Assembly (NCBI GenBank): GCA_016929395.1
Contig: JAFGIX010000009.1
Location: forward strand, 1 to 64,000
Direction of reading: 5' to 3'
Length of the DNA stretch: 64,000 bases
Source: Candidatus Zymogenus saltonus
Lineage (GTDB): Bacteria > Desulfobacterota > Zymogenia > Zymogenales > Zymogenaceae
The notes under the pieces are model-generated. The model did not search any database. It was not told the origin of the DNA and saw nothing but the letters and a program-made list of their open reading frames with translations. The position numbers were made by a program, and so were the translations under genes. This document shows positions 9,266-17,610 of this stretch, in pieces. How positions within the stretch are numbered: the first letter of the stretch is position 1; each line of letters opens with the position of its first letter.

Positions 9266-9703
9266 TCACCTCATCAGGAAAATCATCTTTTTCAAAACGT
9301 TGTATATCTCCTCCTTTTCCGAGAGGGGTATCGACTTCAGCTCCTCAAAGAGCTTTGCGCGGTATCCTATGGGAGTCGCCTTCGCAACCTGCTCCCCGGA
9401 AAGCGTGAGTCTCGCCAACATCCTCCTTGTGTCGTCCTGGTCTCTTCTTTTTTCAACCAATCCCTTTTTAGACAGCCTGTTTACGTACCCCTCCACCGTT
9501 GTTATGTGGAGCTTGGTCAGCGTGGCAAGCTCTCCCAGGGATATATCCGGATTTTGGCCGATAGCGCCCAACATCTCAATCTGAGACGCCGTAACGCCGT
9601 ATCCTTCCTCTAAGAGGCGCTTGGAGTAATCCTTCTTAATTTTATCAAAATCATCCAGAAGTCTTGAAATCAGATAGTAGATGTTCTTTTCGGTGATCTC
9701 CAT
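9266..9703 (-). CDS. MarR family transcriptional regulator
   Basis: A 145-residue winged-helix DNA-binding protein of normal MarR length. The recognition region reads SLGELATLTKLHITTVEGYV, followed by NRLSKKGLVEKRRDQDD, the typical helix-turn-helix and wing signature. The flanking helices would form the dimer interface. Such proteins usually repress a nearby gene or operon until a small ligand binds. The cytochrome c gene lies 48 bases upstream on the same strand and may be co-transcribed. No operator palindrome was identified, and the ligand is unknown. Confidence 0.9.
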   Translation of the reverse strand: MEITEKNIYYLISRLLDDFDKIKKDYSKRLLEEGYGVTASQIEMLGAIGQNPDISLGELATLTKLHITTVEGYVNRLSKKGLVEKRRDQDDTRRMLARLTLSGEQVAKATPIGYRAKLFEELKSIPLSEKEEIYNVLKKMIFLMR

Positions 9704-9751
9704 AGAAAATATTAGGCATGCATAATAATTTATTTAAAAAAATAGCTTTCA

Positions 9752-10231
9752 TCACAGAGTATCAATATATCCCATCAGATCCTTCAGGTCTCCTATAGGT
9801 ATCGAAAATCTCGGCATCTCCCAGCTTAACGTCCCGCCGTCTTCCGTTATACCCCACTTAAGTAGGTTTTCCAGTTCGCCCTCTGACATTCCCCTTAACC
9901 CCGTTATTGACTTCTTTATATCCGGTGGAGAGAGCTTTAAATCCTTCATCTCCTTCTTCCCCTTGCCGTTTGCCCCGTGGCACACACCGCATCCGCCCCC
10001 CTCGAGGATAAACCAGGACGGCCCGCCGCTTATAGGTATCATCTTTCCGCCGATATCCTTTCCCGTGTTGTAAATGGCGGCCCCGTTTGCGAGGTCTATC
10101 TCCTTTTTTATCGCCGGAAGAGGCGTGTTTTTGTCGACCGTGGGCCGTCTCTTGCTTACCACGAAAACAACGAGTACCGAGAGAATCAGGAGCATGGTAA
10201 ATGTATAAATTAAGAGTCTTCTCTTTTCCAA
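9752..10231 (-). CDS. Membrane-anchored monoheme cytochrome c
   Basis: A 159-residue protein with an N-terminal membrane anchor (about 8-27, after KRR) and a class I cytochrome c domain. The haem site CGVCH lies in GGGCGVCHGANGKG, and a Met-Pro in SWEMPRFSIP is the likely axial methionine. It should sit on the periplasmic face of the inner membrane and carry single electrons. No oxidase or reductase partner is adjacent. The frame opens at TTG 10231. The next ATG (10195) would remove the basic residues ahead of the helix, so TTG is preferred, although the ribosome site is weak. Confidence 0.85.
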   Translation of the reverse strand: MEKRRLLIYTFTMLLILSVLVVFVVSKRRPTVDKNTPLPAIKKEIDLANGAAIYNTGKDIGGKMIPISGGPSWFILEGGGCGVCHGANGKGKKEMKDLKLSPPDIKKSITGLRGMSEGELENLLKWGITEDGGTLSWEMPRFSIPIGDLKDLMGYIDTL

Positions 10232-10368
10232 AGCTAATTTCCGGTTGAACGAATTTTAGACATTTTTAATATAATACCACAGCATCTTAGGTCAATCAAG
10301 AATTTAGTATCAATTTCCTTGCAATTTTTTCCCCTTAATGATATTAATCTACCAAAGGAGCGTTTTTT

Positions 10369-10677
10369 ATGAAGAAGATTATCGATAACAAGGATGAAAA
10401 AATTGTGAAAGTCCTCAAGAAGATGGACGAAAGTTTTACCTTGTCGGACTTCGTGGAGGGCTTTAAAAAGTACAACCGTGAAGACTACGAAAGACTCGAA
10501 GAACGTTTTGTCAACGATGAAAAAAACGTCAGGATCATGGAGTGGAAAAAGCATTCAATGCCGACACCGGAAAAGTATCTCCTGAACGCCCTGAAGGAAT
10601 ATCTGAAAAGAAACAAAAATACGATTACTGTCCTTAAAGGAAATAAGTTCAAAAAGGTGTCAGCGGCAAAAAAATAG
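10369..10677 (+). CDS. Small hypothetical protein, lysine-rich
   Basis: A 102-residue soluble, basic protein with no recognised family. It starts MKKIIDNKDEKIVKVLKKMD and is predicted largely helical, with a lysine-rich tail. A strong ribosome site (aaaggag) lies ahead of ATG 10369, and the composition is protein-like, so the gene is probably real. It is divergent from the cytochrome c gene, and a pyrimidine-rich repeat region follows its stop. Confidence 0.6.
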   Translation: MKKIIDNKDEKIVKVLKKMDESFTLSDFVEGFKKYNREDYERLEERFVNDEKNVRIMEWKKHSMPTPEKYLLNALKEYLKRNKNTITVLKGNKFKKVSAAKK

Positions 10678-10679
10678 TT

Positions 10680-11290
10680 ATATGCTCCGCCCCTCTATCC
10701 CATTGTTCTCTGCAACTCTGTTTTCTGCACCTTTGGTTCATGATCCTTTGCTATCTGCCCTCTGTGCCTTACTTCCCTGTCACCCTGTTTTTATAACGCT
10801 CTGTTTTATACTCCTTGGCCCTTAATACCTTTGGGCCCCTACTCCCCGCTCTTTTGTTCTCCATCTCTGTCCCTTTAATTTACCGGCTTCTCTATATCTC
10901 CTACACTTTCTGATCGAAATCCATTCACCCTTAATTTAAAGTAGCAGCGTCCTGGCTTCAACCGAGAATAATAAATAATTGGATGCGACGCCCCTTTGCC
11001 CTTTGTCCATTACTTCCCTATCACCCTGTTTTTATGATGCTCTGTTTTATGCTCCTTGGCCCTTAACCCCGTTGGCCCTCTGCCTTTTTTGTCCTCTTGT
11101 TCTCTGTCCTTTTTTTTCTTCCCCTCTGTCGTTTGTACATTAATTCTCCGTCCCTTGATTTCTCTCCCTCTGTTTTATAATGCTCTGGTTTATTCCCCTT
11201 GATCTCCGCTCCTTAGTTCTCCGCCCCTGCTCCTTTTTTTTACCATTATCAAAATACCTTCTATGACTTTGCGCGCCTTTAGCCGAGGCC
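10680..11290. repeat. Pyrimidine-rich degenerate repeat region
   Basis: About 600 bases without a gene are very rich in C and T on the plus strand. One segment near 10764-10845 recurs near 11007-11085 with about 80% agreement by eye; both contain ttacttccct, caccctgtttttat and ctccttggccctta. A third, shorter relative (ccctctgttttataatgctc) lies near 11167-11190. Between them are many ctctgt/tctccg/ccctttg words that look like decayed copies. It sits between the 3' ends of two converging genes. From 11290 to 11469 the sequence is ordinary intergenic DNA. Confidence 0.6.
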
Positions 11291-11469
11291 GATCCCCTTC
11301 AACGCATCGTATTGATTTTCGGGCCTCAACTCAAATAGAACCCATCGTCAAACACCGCACCGCCATAAGCCCTGCAAACCACATCCGATCGAATCAATAA
11401 GATACCGGACCCCCATCGTAATCCGGCGAAAAACTACGCCAATTGGCCCCGTCTCGTGTTCTCGTCTTA

Positions 11470-11892
11470 CTATATGAACTCCTTTTTGAATATAAGGAGC
11501 GGCGCCAAGAATATTATCCCGAGCAGGAGGGCCAGTGGAAAGACAAGGGTCGTCGGGTTTTCAATGCAGTAAAGCGGCAGCTTGACCGGATATATCAGCT
11601 CGAATCCGGCCCTTGCCAACCATAGTATCCCCTGCGAGATTCCGTATAGCCACGCTGATTCGGATTCCGTCTTAAGCCTCATTGAAAAGTAGACTGAGAG
11701 CGTCCCGAAGATAAAGAGACAGAGGGCTATCGCGATCGAGCTCAGGATGAGGAGTTCTTGATATTTCGGCGAGAGGAACGAAAACTCCCCATATCTTATC
11801 AGCTCGTAGGGCCACACAAAGTGCAGGACCGCGATCAATATCTCAACGATCCCCCCCACCATCATACATATAAGCGCGATTTGCTTTTTCAT
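11470..11892 (-). CDS. Four-helix membrane protein of unknown function
   Basis: A 140-residue hydrophobic protein with four predicted membrane helices (about 5-27, 47-70, 82-100 and 113-135). Short polar loops join them, with a basic C-terminus FKKEFI. No family was recognised; small four-helix proteins like this are often annotated as hypothetical inner-membrane proteins. It is alone on the minus strand, with the CaiB/BaiF gene ending 166 bases upstream of its start. Confidence 0.65.
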   Translation of the reverse strand: MKKQIALICMMVGGIVEILIAVLHFVWPYELIRYGEFSFLSPKYQELLILSSIAIALCLFIFGTLSVYFSMRLKTESESAWLYGISQGILWLARAGFELIYPVKLPLYCIENPTTLVFPLALLLGIIFLAPLLIFKKEFI

Positions 11893-12058
11893 GGAAAGCC
11901 CCCTTTAACGAGATTTTTTAAAAACTTCCGTGAAGGATTTCGGTGCCGATCCCTGTCAACGACCGGCTTCTACATACACAAAAACCGCTTCTATTCAGCC
12001 GGCCCTTTTTTATAACCGTTCCTGTTGGACCTCACCGTTTTCTTGCGGTTACTCCCCC

Positions 12059-13240
12059 CTAAATTACAATACCCTTCTCCCTCAGCTCCCCAATCTCCTC
12101 CTCCGAGAGACCTATAAGCCTGAGTATTTCGTCGTTGTGCTGACCCAATATCGGCGGCGGCTTTATCTCCTTCGCCTCGGTATCGGAGAACTTCAGCGGT
12201 ATCCCGATCCCCTTTATCTTCCCCTCCGTTGGGTGGTCCATCTCCACTATCATGTCCCTCGCTATTGCGTGGGGATCGTTTTCCACCTCGTCTATTGTAA
12301 GTACGGCCTCCGTCATCGACTCCTCGCCCCTGAATATCTCCATCCACTCGTCCCTGGTCTTGCCCATTATTATGCCCTTCAGCTCTTCCTTCATCGCGTC
12401 CCTCTCCTCCCCCTGGACGTACTGCTTGTCGGTCCACTCCTCCTTTCCGATCAGCTGGCAGACGCGCTTCCAGAACTTTTGTTCGAGGGCCCCCAGGGTT
12501 ATGTACTTTTCATCCTTGGTCTTGTATACATCGTAGCACAAAAGCCCCCCCGACAGGAACGAATCACCCCTTTTGGGAAGCTCTCCCCCCGCCAGGTATG
12601 CGGAATAGTGCACTCCCATGAACGGGAGAATCCCGTCGAACATCGAGACGTCGACGTGCTGGCCCCTTCCTGTCTTCTCCCTTGCCGTCAGGGCCGAGAG
12701 AATCCCTATGACCGACATCAATCCCCCGCCCGCCACGTCCGCAACCTGGATTCCGGGCACCACCGGATCTCCGTCCTTGACGCCTATAACGTCGGTTATC
12801 CCGGCAAGGCCCATGTAGTTCATGTCGTGTCCCGGTATCTGCGAATAGGGGCCGGTCTGGCCGAAGCCGGTTATCGAGCAATATATTATCTTCGTATTTC
12901 TTGATTTTGCCTTTTCGTATCCCAACCCCATGGAATCGATGACGCCCGGCCTGAACTGCTCCACCACCACGTCCGATACCTCCACGAGCTTGAAAAAAAG
13001 CTCCTTTCCTTCATCTGACCTCGTGTCTATGGCAAAGCTCTTCTTGTTTCTGTTTACCGCTATGTATCCGGCGCCCTCTTTATTAAACATCGGCGGGAAA
13101 AAACGGATATAGTCGGGGCTGTCCTTGCTTTCGACCTTAATTACCTCAGCGCCTAAGTCGCCCAGAAGCTGGGTCCCGAAAGGCCCCGGATAGAGCCTTG
13201 TAAAGTCGATTATCCTCACACCCTCAAGTGGTCCTGGCAT
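12059..13240 (-). CDS. CaiB/BaiF family CoA-transferase
   Basis: A 393-residue class III CoA-transferase, matching the family length. The N-terminus LEGVRIIDFTRLYPGPFGTQ and the block LLGDLGAEVIKVE are characteristic. The catalytic aspartate is expected in PGHDMNYMGLAG near residue 140. These enzymes move CoA between carboxylic acids through an aspartyl-CoA intermediate, often in carnitine, oxalate, bile acid or aromatic degradation. The substrate cannot be told. It ends a minus-strand group containing the sugar-salvage-like genes, but a functional link to them is not evident. ATG 13240 has aggagg about 6 bases upstream. Confidence 0.92.
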   Translation of the reverse strand: MPGPLEGVRIIDFTRLYPGPFGTQLLGDLGAEVIKVESKDSPDYIRFFPPMFNKEGAGYIAVNRNKKSFAIDTRSDEGKELFFKLVEVSDVVVEQFRPGVIDSMGLGYEKAKSRNTKIIYCSITGFGQTGPYSQIPGHDMNYMGLAGITDVIGVKDGDPVVPGIQVADVAGGGLMSVIGILSALTAREKTGRGQHVDVSMFDGILPFMGVHYSAYLAGGELPKRGDSFLSGGLLCYDVYKTKDEKYITLGALEQKFWKRVCQLIGKEEWTDKQYVQGEERDAMKEELKGIIMGKTRDEWMEIFRGEESMTEAVLTIDEVENDPHAIARDMIVEMDHPTEGKIKGIGIPLKFSDTEAKEIKPPPILGQHNDEILRLIGLSEEEIGELREKGIVI

Positions 13241-13260
13241 ATTTCCTCCTTCCTACTTAA

Positions 13261-13989
13261 CTATTCAACGAGATTCTTCTTGATTTTCTTTACAACATCG
13301 GGTGAAACCTTAAGGATGGTCGTTATGTAATACTCCATCCCGCCGTAGTCTTCAAAATATCTGTTTATATGTTCTCCCCACTCTCCCTGAAGCGCGGCCC
13401 CCCGCTCATTTGAGCGTAGGTAGTCGTACAATCTGTCCTCACCGCCCACACCCACGGCGCCGAGCAGAAACATCGTCGCCACCTCAACCTCGTGAAGCCC
13501 CCCCTCGTCAAAGATGACCGCAGGCAGATTGTCCTTATCCGATACGTGGTCGAGAAGTCCCATCAGGGATTTTCTGCTAAGGACGATTATCCTCCTGTAG
13601 AACTCCGCCTTGTCACTCAGGTTGTCCCTCTTCATGGGGAGCTTAACGACCCTTATTCCCGCCTCTGCAAGGAGTTTTTCCATCCGAACATCTCTGGCCC
13701 CGTCCCTGAGATCGACAACGGTAACCACGCCCATCTCCACAAGCTTCTTCACTCCGGCCGGCCCTATCCCGGAGATATCGCCTGATCGATAGAGAACCCC
13801 CGACCTTACCTCTCCGCCGTCCGTCTTGTATCCCCCCACATCCCGAAAGTTACTTGATCCCCCCTCGATTTTTACCCAGCCACCCTCCTCGCAGTAGCCG
13901 GTATAGGCAAAGAGGAAAACAGCGAGAATTGCAAATATAGCGATAAAATTTACCGCCCCCCATCTTTTATCAAGACGTTCTATAGTCAT
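13261..13989 (-). CDS. Exported tyrosine-phosphatase-fold protein without catalytic Cys/Arg
   Basis: A 242-residue protein with a signal peptide or anchor (about 12-30) and a domain of the bacterial tyrosine phosphatase 3 type. Visible family features are NFRDVGGY, RSGVLYRSGDISG, VVDLRDGARD and a C-terminal DYLRSNERGA. In the P-loop, where active members have HCTAGKDRTG, this protein reads FDEGGLHEVE (160-169). Asp161 stands at the Cys position and the Arg is missing, so hydrolysis by the usual mechanism is not possible. A seven-G run lies here, but the frame continues into conserved family sequence on both sides. ATG 13989 is chosen because ggagg lies 4 bases ahead. A longer frame from TTG 14085 has no such site. 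It follows the NahK-like kinase gene. Confidence 0.8.
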   Translation of the reverse strand: MTIERLDKRWGAVNFIAIFAILAVFLFAYTGYCEEGGWVKIEGGSSNFRDVGGYKTDGGEVRSGVLYRSGDISGIGPAGVKKLVEMGVVTVVDLRDGARDVRMEKLLAEAGIRVVKLPMKRDNLSDKAEFYRRIIVLSRKSLMGLLDHVSDKDNLPAVIFDEGGLHEVEVATMFLLGAVGVGGEDRLYDYLRSNERGAALQGEWGEHINRYFEDYGGMEYYITTILKVSPDVVKKIKKNLVE

Positions 13990-14081
13990 AACGCCTCCAT
14001 TAATCTTGATCATAAACGAATTTAACACTACGGAAAAGAAGCCGCACATAAAGACGGTCCAATCAAATATCAACCGACCGA

Positions 14082-15215
14082 TCAATACCTCCTGACTACG
14101 GCCTCCATCTCCCTCTCCAGCTCCTCCATCAAGCTTACAAGCCTGAACTGAGTTCTTGCCCTGTCGAGGTTTTGACCCGCCCTCTCGATCTTGAAGTACT
14201 TATCGCCCATCAGGTAATCGGTCAGAAACCTCAGGCCGGTCTCGAACGTTATTACCCTGCCGCAGACGGGGAGAAGCCTCCTCTCTTCACCCGTGATGAA
14301 CCCGGAGCAGGCCTCGAGGTACCCCCTGACCAGCGCCTCGAAGAGCCCGAGATCGAAGGCAATTTTTTCAAGGTCCGGCTCGTCCTCGGCGGAGGAGCTT
14401 GTTGTCGTCCTTACCTGATCCCCAAAATCGTAGAGGAGCGATCCGGGCATTACGGTGTCCAGGTCTATGACGCAGAGCGCCCGGGGAAGCGACCCCATTC
14501 CTCCCTCGAAGATGACGTTATTTATCTTCGTGTCGTTGTGGGTCACCCTTATCGGTATATCCCCCGAATCCAGTATGTCTGTAATGGCGCCCTTCAGCCC
14601 CTCCCTCTCAAGACAGAACTCTATCTCGTCTTTTACCCCCTCACACCTCCCGTGGGGATCGTCTTTCACCGACTTCAAAAAACTATCGAACCTGAGAGGT
14701 GTGTTGTGAAAGTCCTTTATCGTGACGTTTATCTTCGATATATCGATATCCTTCAGGTCCTCCTGGAAGCGGCCGAAGGCCGACGACGCTTCATAGGCCA
14801 TTCCTATTCCGCTTTCGTCGCTTTTCACAAAATCCACGGTAAGCCCGTCTATGTGGAGATAACACCTCCAGAACTCCCCCAGATCGTCAACGTGGAAGTG
14901 GTTCCCGTTTTTTGTGTCGGTAAGGGTCAAGACCTCCCTTGTCGGATCGCCTCCCCTATCCTTCACCCTCTCCCTTATCCTCTCGGTGACCCTCTTTATG
15001 TTGTCAATCAGGGGCTTCGGCTCGGGGAAGACCCTCCTGTTTACCCTCTGGAGGACATATTTAATAAAACCGCTCCCAGCTGAAGCCGGTTTTGTCTCCA
15101 CGATGTAGGTGTCGTTTATGTGGCCGACCTTGTGGGGAACCACATTTACGATCTCCCCGTCAAGGGAAAATCTATCGGCCGTGTCAAACAGAGAGTCCGT
15201 TTTGTCCCCCCTCAA
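14082..15215 (-). CDS. NahK-like sugar kinase (aminoglycoside phosphotransferase fold)
   Basis: A 377-residue kinase of the aminoglycoside-phosphotransferase/choline-kinase fold, resembling N-acetylhexosamine 1-kinases. The N-terminal lobe has GHINDTYIV. The catalytic loop reads THNDTKINNVIFE and the metal-binding motif VIDLDTVMPGSLLYDFGD, both close to the NahK pattern. NahK-type enzymes phosphorylate GlcNAc or GalNAc at C1, giving the substrate for a nucleotidyltransferase. The gene just upstream encodes a nucleotidyltransferase, which supports a sugar-activation role. The next gene downstream is the inactive phosphatase-like protein. The exact sugar is inferred, not shown. Confidence 0.85.
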   Translation of the reverse strand: MRGDKTDSLFDTADRFSLDGEIVNVVPHKVGHINDTYIVETKPASAGSGFIKYVLQRVNRRVFPEPKPLIDNIKRVTERIRERVKDRGGDPTREVLTLTDTKNGNHFHVDDLGEFWRCYLHIDGLTVDFVKSDESGIGMAYEASSAFGRFQEDLKDIDISKINVTIKDFHNTPLRFDSFLKSVKDDPHGRCEGVKDEIEFCLEREGLKGAITDILDSGDIPIRVTHNDTKINNVIFEGGMGSLPRALCVIDLDTVMPGSLLYDFGDQVRTTTSSSAEDEPDLEKIAFDLGLFEALVRGYLEACSGFITGEERRLLPVCGRVITFETGLRFLTDYLMGDKYFKIERAGQNLDRARTQFRLVSLMEELEREMEAVVRRY

Positions 15216-15282
15216 AACGCCTCATTTATCCATTAGCCTGAAACAAAAATCCCCGGCACCCCCGTCTCCGATCCCAAAATCA

Positions 15283-16170
15283 CTATTTCAACTTCTTGGG
15301 GTACACCCCTTCGCCTATCATGCTCCTTATCTCTCCCATCACTATCTCCCTGTCCTCGGGGTGGGTCATACCGAACCAGACCTCCTCGGTGTCTATGACC
15401 TTTACCCTAGCCCTTTTGTTCTCGACGAGGGAGGCCACCACGTTTGGGATCAGAAACTCCGCCTTCTGGTCGTTCTTGTTTTCCTTAAGAAACAGGGAAA
15501 GCTCCCTTTCTATATGCTCAAAGATATAGGGATCGAATCCCCAGAAGTTCATAGAGACCGCGGTCAACGGATCGAGCTTTTCCCATACGCCTTCTCTCTC
15601 AAATCCTATACTACCGTCCCTTATCTCTATCCCCCTCGTCTCTTCAATCGTTACTAACCAAGAATCGGTTACGTTGGATATGCCCCTCGTTACCGCTCCG
15701 TGGGGGCTGACGGTGTTTTTAAGAAGGTAGCCCACCATTGAATAAGTACTTTCATTGCACTCGCTCGACCTCAGGAACTCGTTCAGCGCCTTGAACGAGC
15801 TCCTCCCGTAGAAGTCGTCGGCGTTGACCACGCCGAATGGCTCATCTATCAAGTCCCTGCAAACAAAGACGGCGTGTCCCGTGCCCCAGGGCTTCTTCCT
15901 CCCCTCGGGGAGACCCTCCAACCCCTGATAGGCATAAACTGCCTCCATCTCGGACGGCATGAATCTCGAGACCATTTCCTTGAACTCATCCTCGAACTCA
16001 CGGCGGATCACGAAGACCGCCTTGTCAAATCCGGAGTTATGGGCGTCGTACAGGGTGTAGTGGATCAGAAGCTCCCCGTTGGGGCCGACCGGATCGAGCT
16101 GCTTGAGACCCCCATAGCGGGAGCCCATCCCCGCCGCCATGATCACTATGGACGTCCTATCTCTTTTCAT
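15283..16170 (-). CDS. Sugar-phosphate nucleotidyltransferase family protein
   Basis: A 295-residue protein with the NTP-transferase signature near its N-terminus, IVIMAAGMGSRYGGLKQLDP, including the G-x-G-x-R loop and a following Lys. VVNADDFYG holds the expected metal-binding Asp. Such enzymes join NTP and a sugar 1-phosphate to make a nucleotide sugar. The NahK-like kinase starts 67 bases downstream on the same strand, so the two probably act in sequence in a salvage route. ATG 16170 is preferred over 16194 because gggag lies just ahead of it and the core begins soon after. Confidence 0.85.
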   Translation of the reverse strand: MKRDRTSIVIMAAGMGSRYGGLKQLDPVGPNGELLIHYTLYDAHNSGFDKAVFVIRREFEDEFKEMVSRFMPSEMEAVYAYQGLEGLPEGRKKPWGTGHAVFVCRDLIDEPFGVVNADDFYGRSSFKALNEFLRSSECNESTYSMVGYLLKNTVSPHGAVTRGISNVTDSWLVTIEETRGIEIRDGSIGFEREGVWEKLDPLTAVSMNFWGFDPYIFEHIERELSLFLKENKNDQKAEFLIPNVVASLVENKRARVKVIDTEEVWFGMTHPEDREIVMGEIRSMIGEGVYPKKLK

Positions 16171-16257
16171 GCTCCCTCTCTGAAATGATTTCAAAGGTCA
16201 ATATTATATAATGTTCACCATCCGGTCAAGTTGAATGTTGAATTACAGCTCTCTTTT

Positions 16258-17121
16258 TTAAACACCTATCAGCATAACTACGGCCGCAACGATTATGACG
16301 ACGGTGATTATCTTAAATAGCTTCGCGTGATCGACCTTGTGAATCCTCTTCGCCGCCCACCTCGATGCCAAGGTGCCTGAGATTATCATCGATACTGCGG
16401 CGGCGTAGTTTACGTAGCCCAGCGAAAACGGGGGAAGTCCCTCCACTCCCAAACCGTGGTAGATGTGCACCAGCGCGCCGAAGAGGGCGTTTATCATCGT
16501 TGTGCACGACGAATGGGCTATCGCCTCAACCGCGCAGAAACGAAGGAGAAATAGTGTCGCCGGGAGCATCACAATTCCTCCCCCTATGCCGAAAAAAGAT
16601 GAAAAGAAGCCTGCGAGAAAGCCAGAAATCCCGGAGATAACGAGAATTCTTAGGCTTATCTCCCTCGGTTTTCCATCCGTGCCGTTTTCACTGCCTGCGA
16701 TCGTCCCTTTTGTGCCCTTATCTCCGAAGTAAAACCTCAACCCCACGATTATCATCACCACTGCGAATATCCTCTTGAAGAGAGCAACATCTATTGAGAC
16801 GGAGACGGACCCCCCGATCCACGCTCCCACGGCTCCGAAGGCGGTCATGGCGACAATGACGTTTCGATATATTACCCCTTTTTTAATGTGGACTATCGAG
16901 CTTGACAGCGCCGCCGTGGAAATAACGGCAAGGCTCGTCCCCACTGCCAGGTGCCCCACGTTTTCTTCGGAATATCCAAGGAGGGTAAACGTGTATATCA
17001 GTATCGGGACCGCATAGATGCCACCACCGCCCCCTATGAAGCCGGCGTTGAGCCCCATTATGGCTCCCGTCAGGAGAAAAATGAGAAATAGGGGCAGGAT
17101 ATTGGAGATGAAATGGAGCAT
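16258..17121 (-). CDS. TauE/SafE family membrane exporter
   Basis: A 287-residue inner-membrane protein with about eight helices. The duplicated glycine-rich family motif appears as GLNAGFIGGGGGIYAVPIL near residue 25 and as FFSSFFGIGGGIVMLPATL near 165. TauE/SafE proteins export or import sulfite, sulfoacetate or other sulfur-containing or organic anions. No sulfur-metabolism gene is adjacent, so the substrate stays open. A short plus-strand frame diverges from it with only 17 bases between the starts. Confidence 0.88.
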   Translation of the reverse strand: MLHFISNILPLFLIFLLTGAIMGLNAGFIGGGGGIYAVPILIYTFTLLGYSEENVGHLAVGTSLAVISTAALSSSIVHIKKGVIYRNVIVAMTAFGAVGAWIGGSVSVSIDVALFKRIFAVVMIIVGLRFYFGDKGTKGTIAGSENGTDGKPREISLRILVISGISGFLAGFFSSFFGIGGGIVMLPATLFLLRFCAVEAIAHSSCTTMINALFGALVHIYHGLGVEGLPPFSLGYVNYAAAVSMIISGTLASRWAAKRIHKVDHAKLFKIITVVIIVAAVVMLIGV

Positions 17122-17138
17122 AATAAGGAGTTCTTAAA

Positions 17139-17465
17139 ATGTTTAAGGACAAAGGCTTTGAAAGATCATTGCAGATACGATCCCCTAAAAATGACTTTGT
17201 CTTTGATCAGGTTATCTATGAGGATTTCAAAAAGTGGGGTATAAATAAAGAGGCCCGAAAAAAGCTGGCCGATATATATTTCATTAATAATTTCTATGTC
17301 CGCCCTAACGCGTTGGCAAGCTCCCTCTTTCTTCAAGCCGCACAAAATAAAAACGCCCTTTCGGGCTCCTGTGGGATTGACGGGATAAAACACTTTAGTC
17401 CCCGCCCTAACTATAATATTTCCATACCCCCCGTGACAAAATTCCCCAACCCCCCCATGCAATAA
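17139..17465 (+). CDS. Possible small hypothetical protein running into a C-rich repeat
   Basis: A 108-residue frame. The first 80 residues look like a real protein (DFVFDQVIYEDFKKWGINKE), and aaggag lies 8 bases before ATG 17139. The last 30 residues are encoded by a C-rich repeat and look non-native (PRPNYNISIPP). A minus-strand terminator hairpin also lies inside the frame. It may be a truncated gene whose 3' end was replaced by repeat, or a spurious frame. No family was recognised. Confidence 0.35.
   Translation: MFKDKGFERSLQIRSPKNDFVFDQVIYEDFKKWGINKEARKKLADIYFINNFYVRPNALASSLFLQAAQNKNALSGSCGIDGIKHFSPRPNYNISIPPVTKFPNPPMQ
17347..17367 (-). terminator. Rho-independent terminator downstream of the nuo operon
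   Basis: On the minus strand the sequence reads agcccgaaagggcgtttttat: a GC stem with a GAAA loop followed by T residues. The nearest upstream minus-strand gene is nuoN, whose stop lies about 245 bases away across a G-rich repeat. This is therefore the likely end of the nuo transcript. Confidence 0.6.
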
Positions 17466-17604
17466 AATTTTCAGCCTCCCTAAGTCAAAATTCCCCGACC
17501 CCCCTGCTAAAAAAAATTCCTGCCCACCCTGTGATAAATATTTCCCTGCCCCCTTCGCTAAAATTACCCGATCCCCCTATCAAAACATACTTGCCCACCC
17601 CCCC
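17401..17604. repeat. Eight degenerate ~25 bp tandem repeats, C-rich on the plus strand
   Basis: About eight units of 21-32 bases end in runs of C. Each has an A/T-rich half (such as aaaatt) followed by cccc-n-acccccc. The clearest copies are at 17433-17456 and 17481-17504. The minus strand, which is the nuo mRNA strand, carries the G-runs, so the predicted 3' untranslated region of the nuo transcript could fold into G-quadruplexes. No gene is present. Confidence 0.7.
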
Positions 17605-17610
17605 CTGCCG

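Noticed and set aside
13490-13515. Frameshift in the phosphatase-like gene at a seven-G run
   Set aside because: Family sequence continues in the same frame on both sides (NLPAVIF before, ATMFLLGAVGV after), so a single indel is unlikely; still worth checking in reads.
17166-17462. Minus-strand ORF of 98 residues after nuoN
   Set aside because: It runs across the terminator hairpin and C-rich repeat and has no recognised domain.
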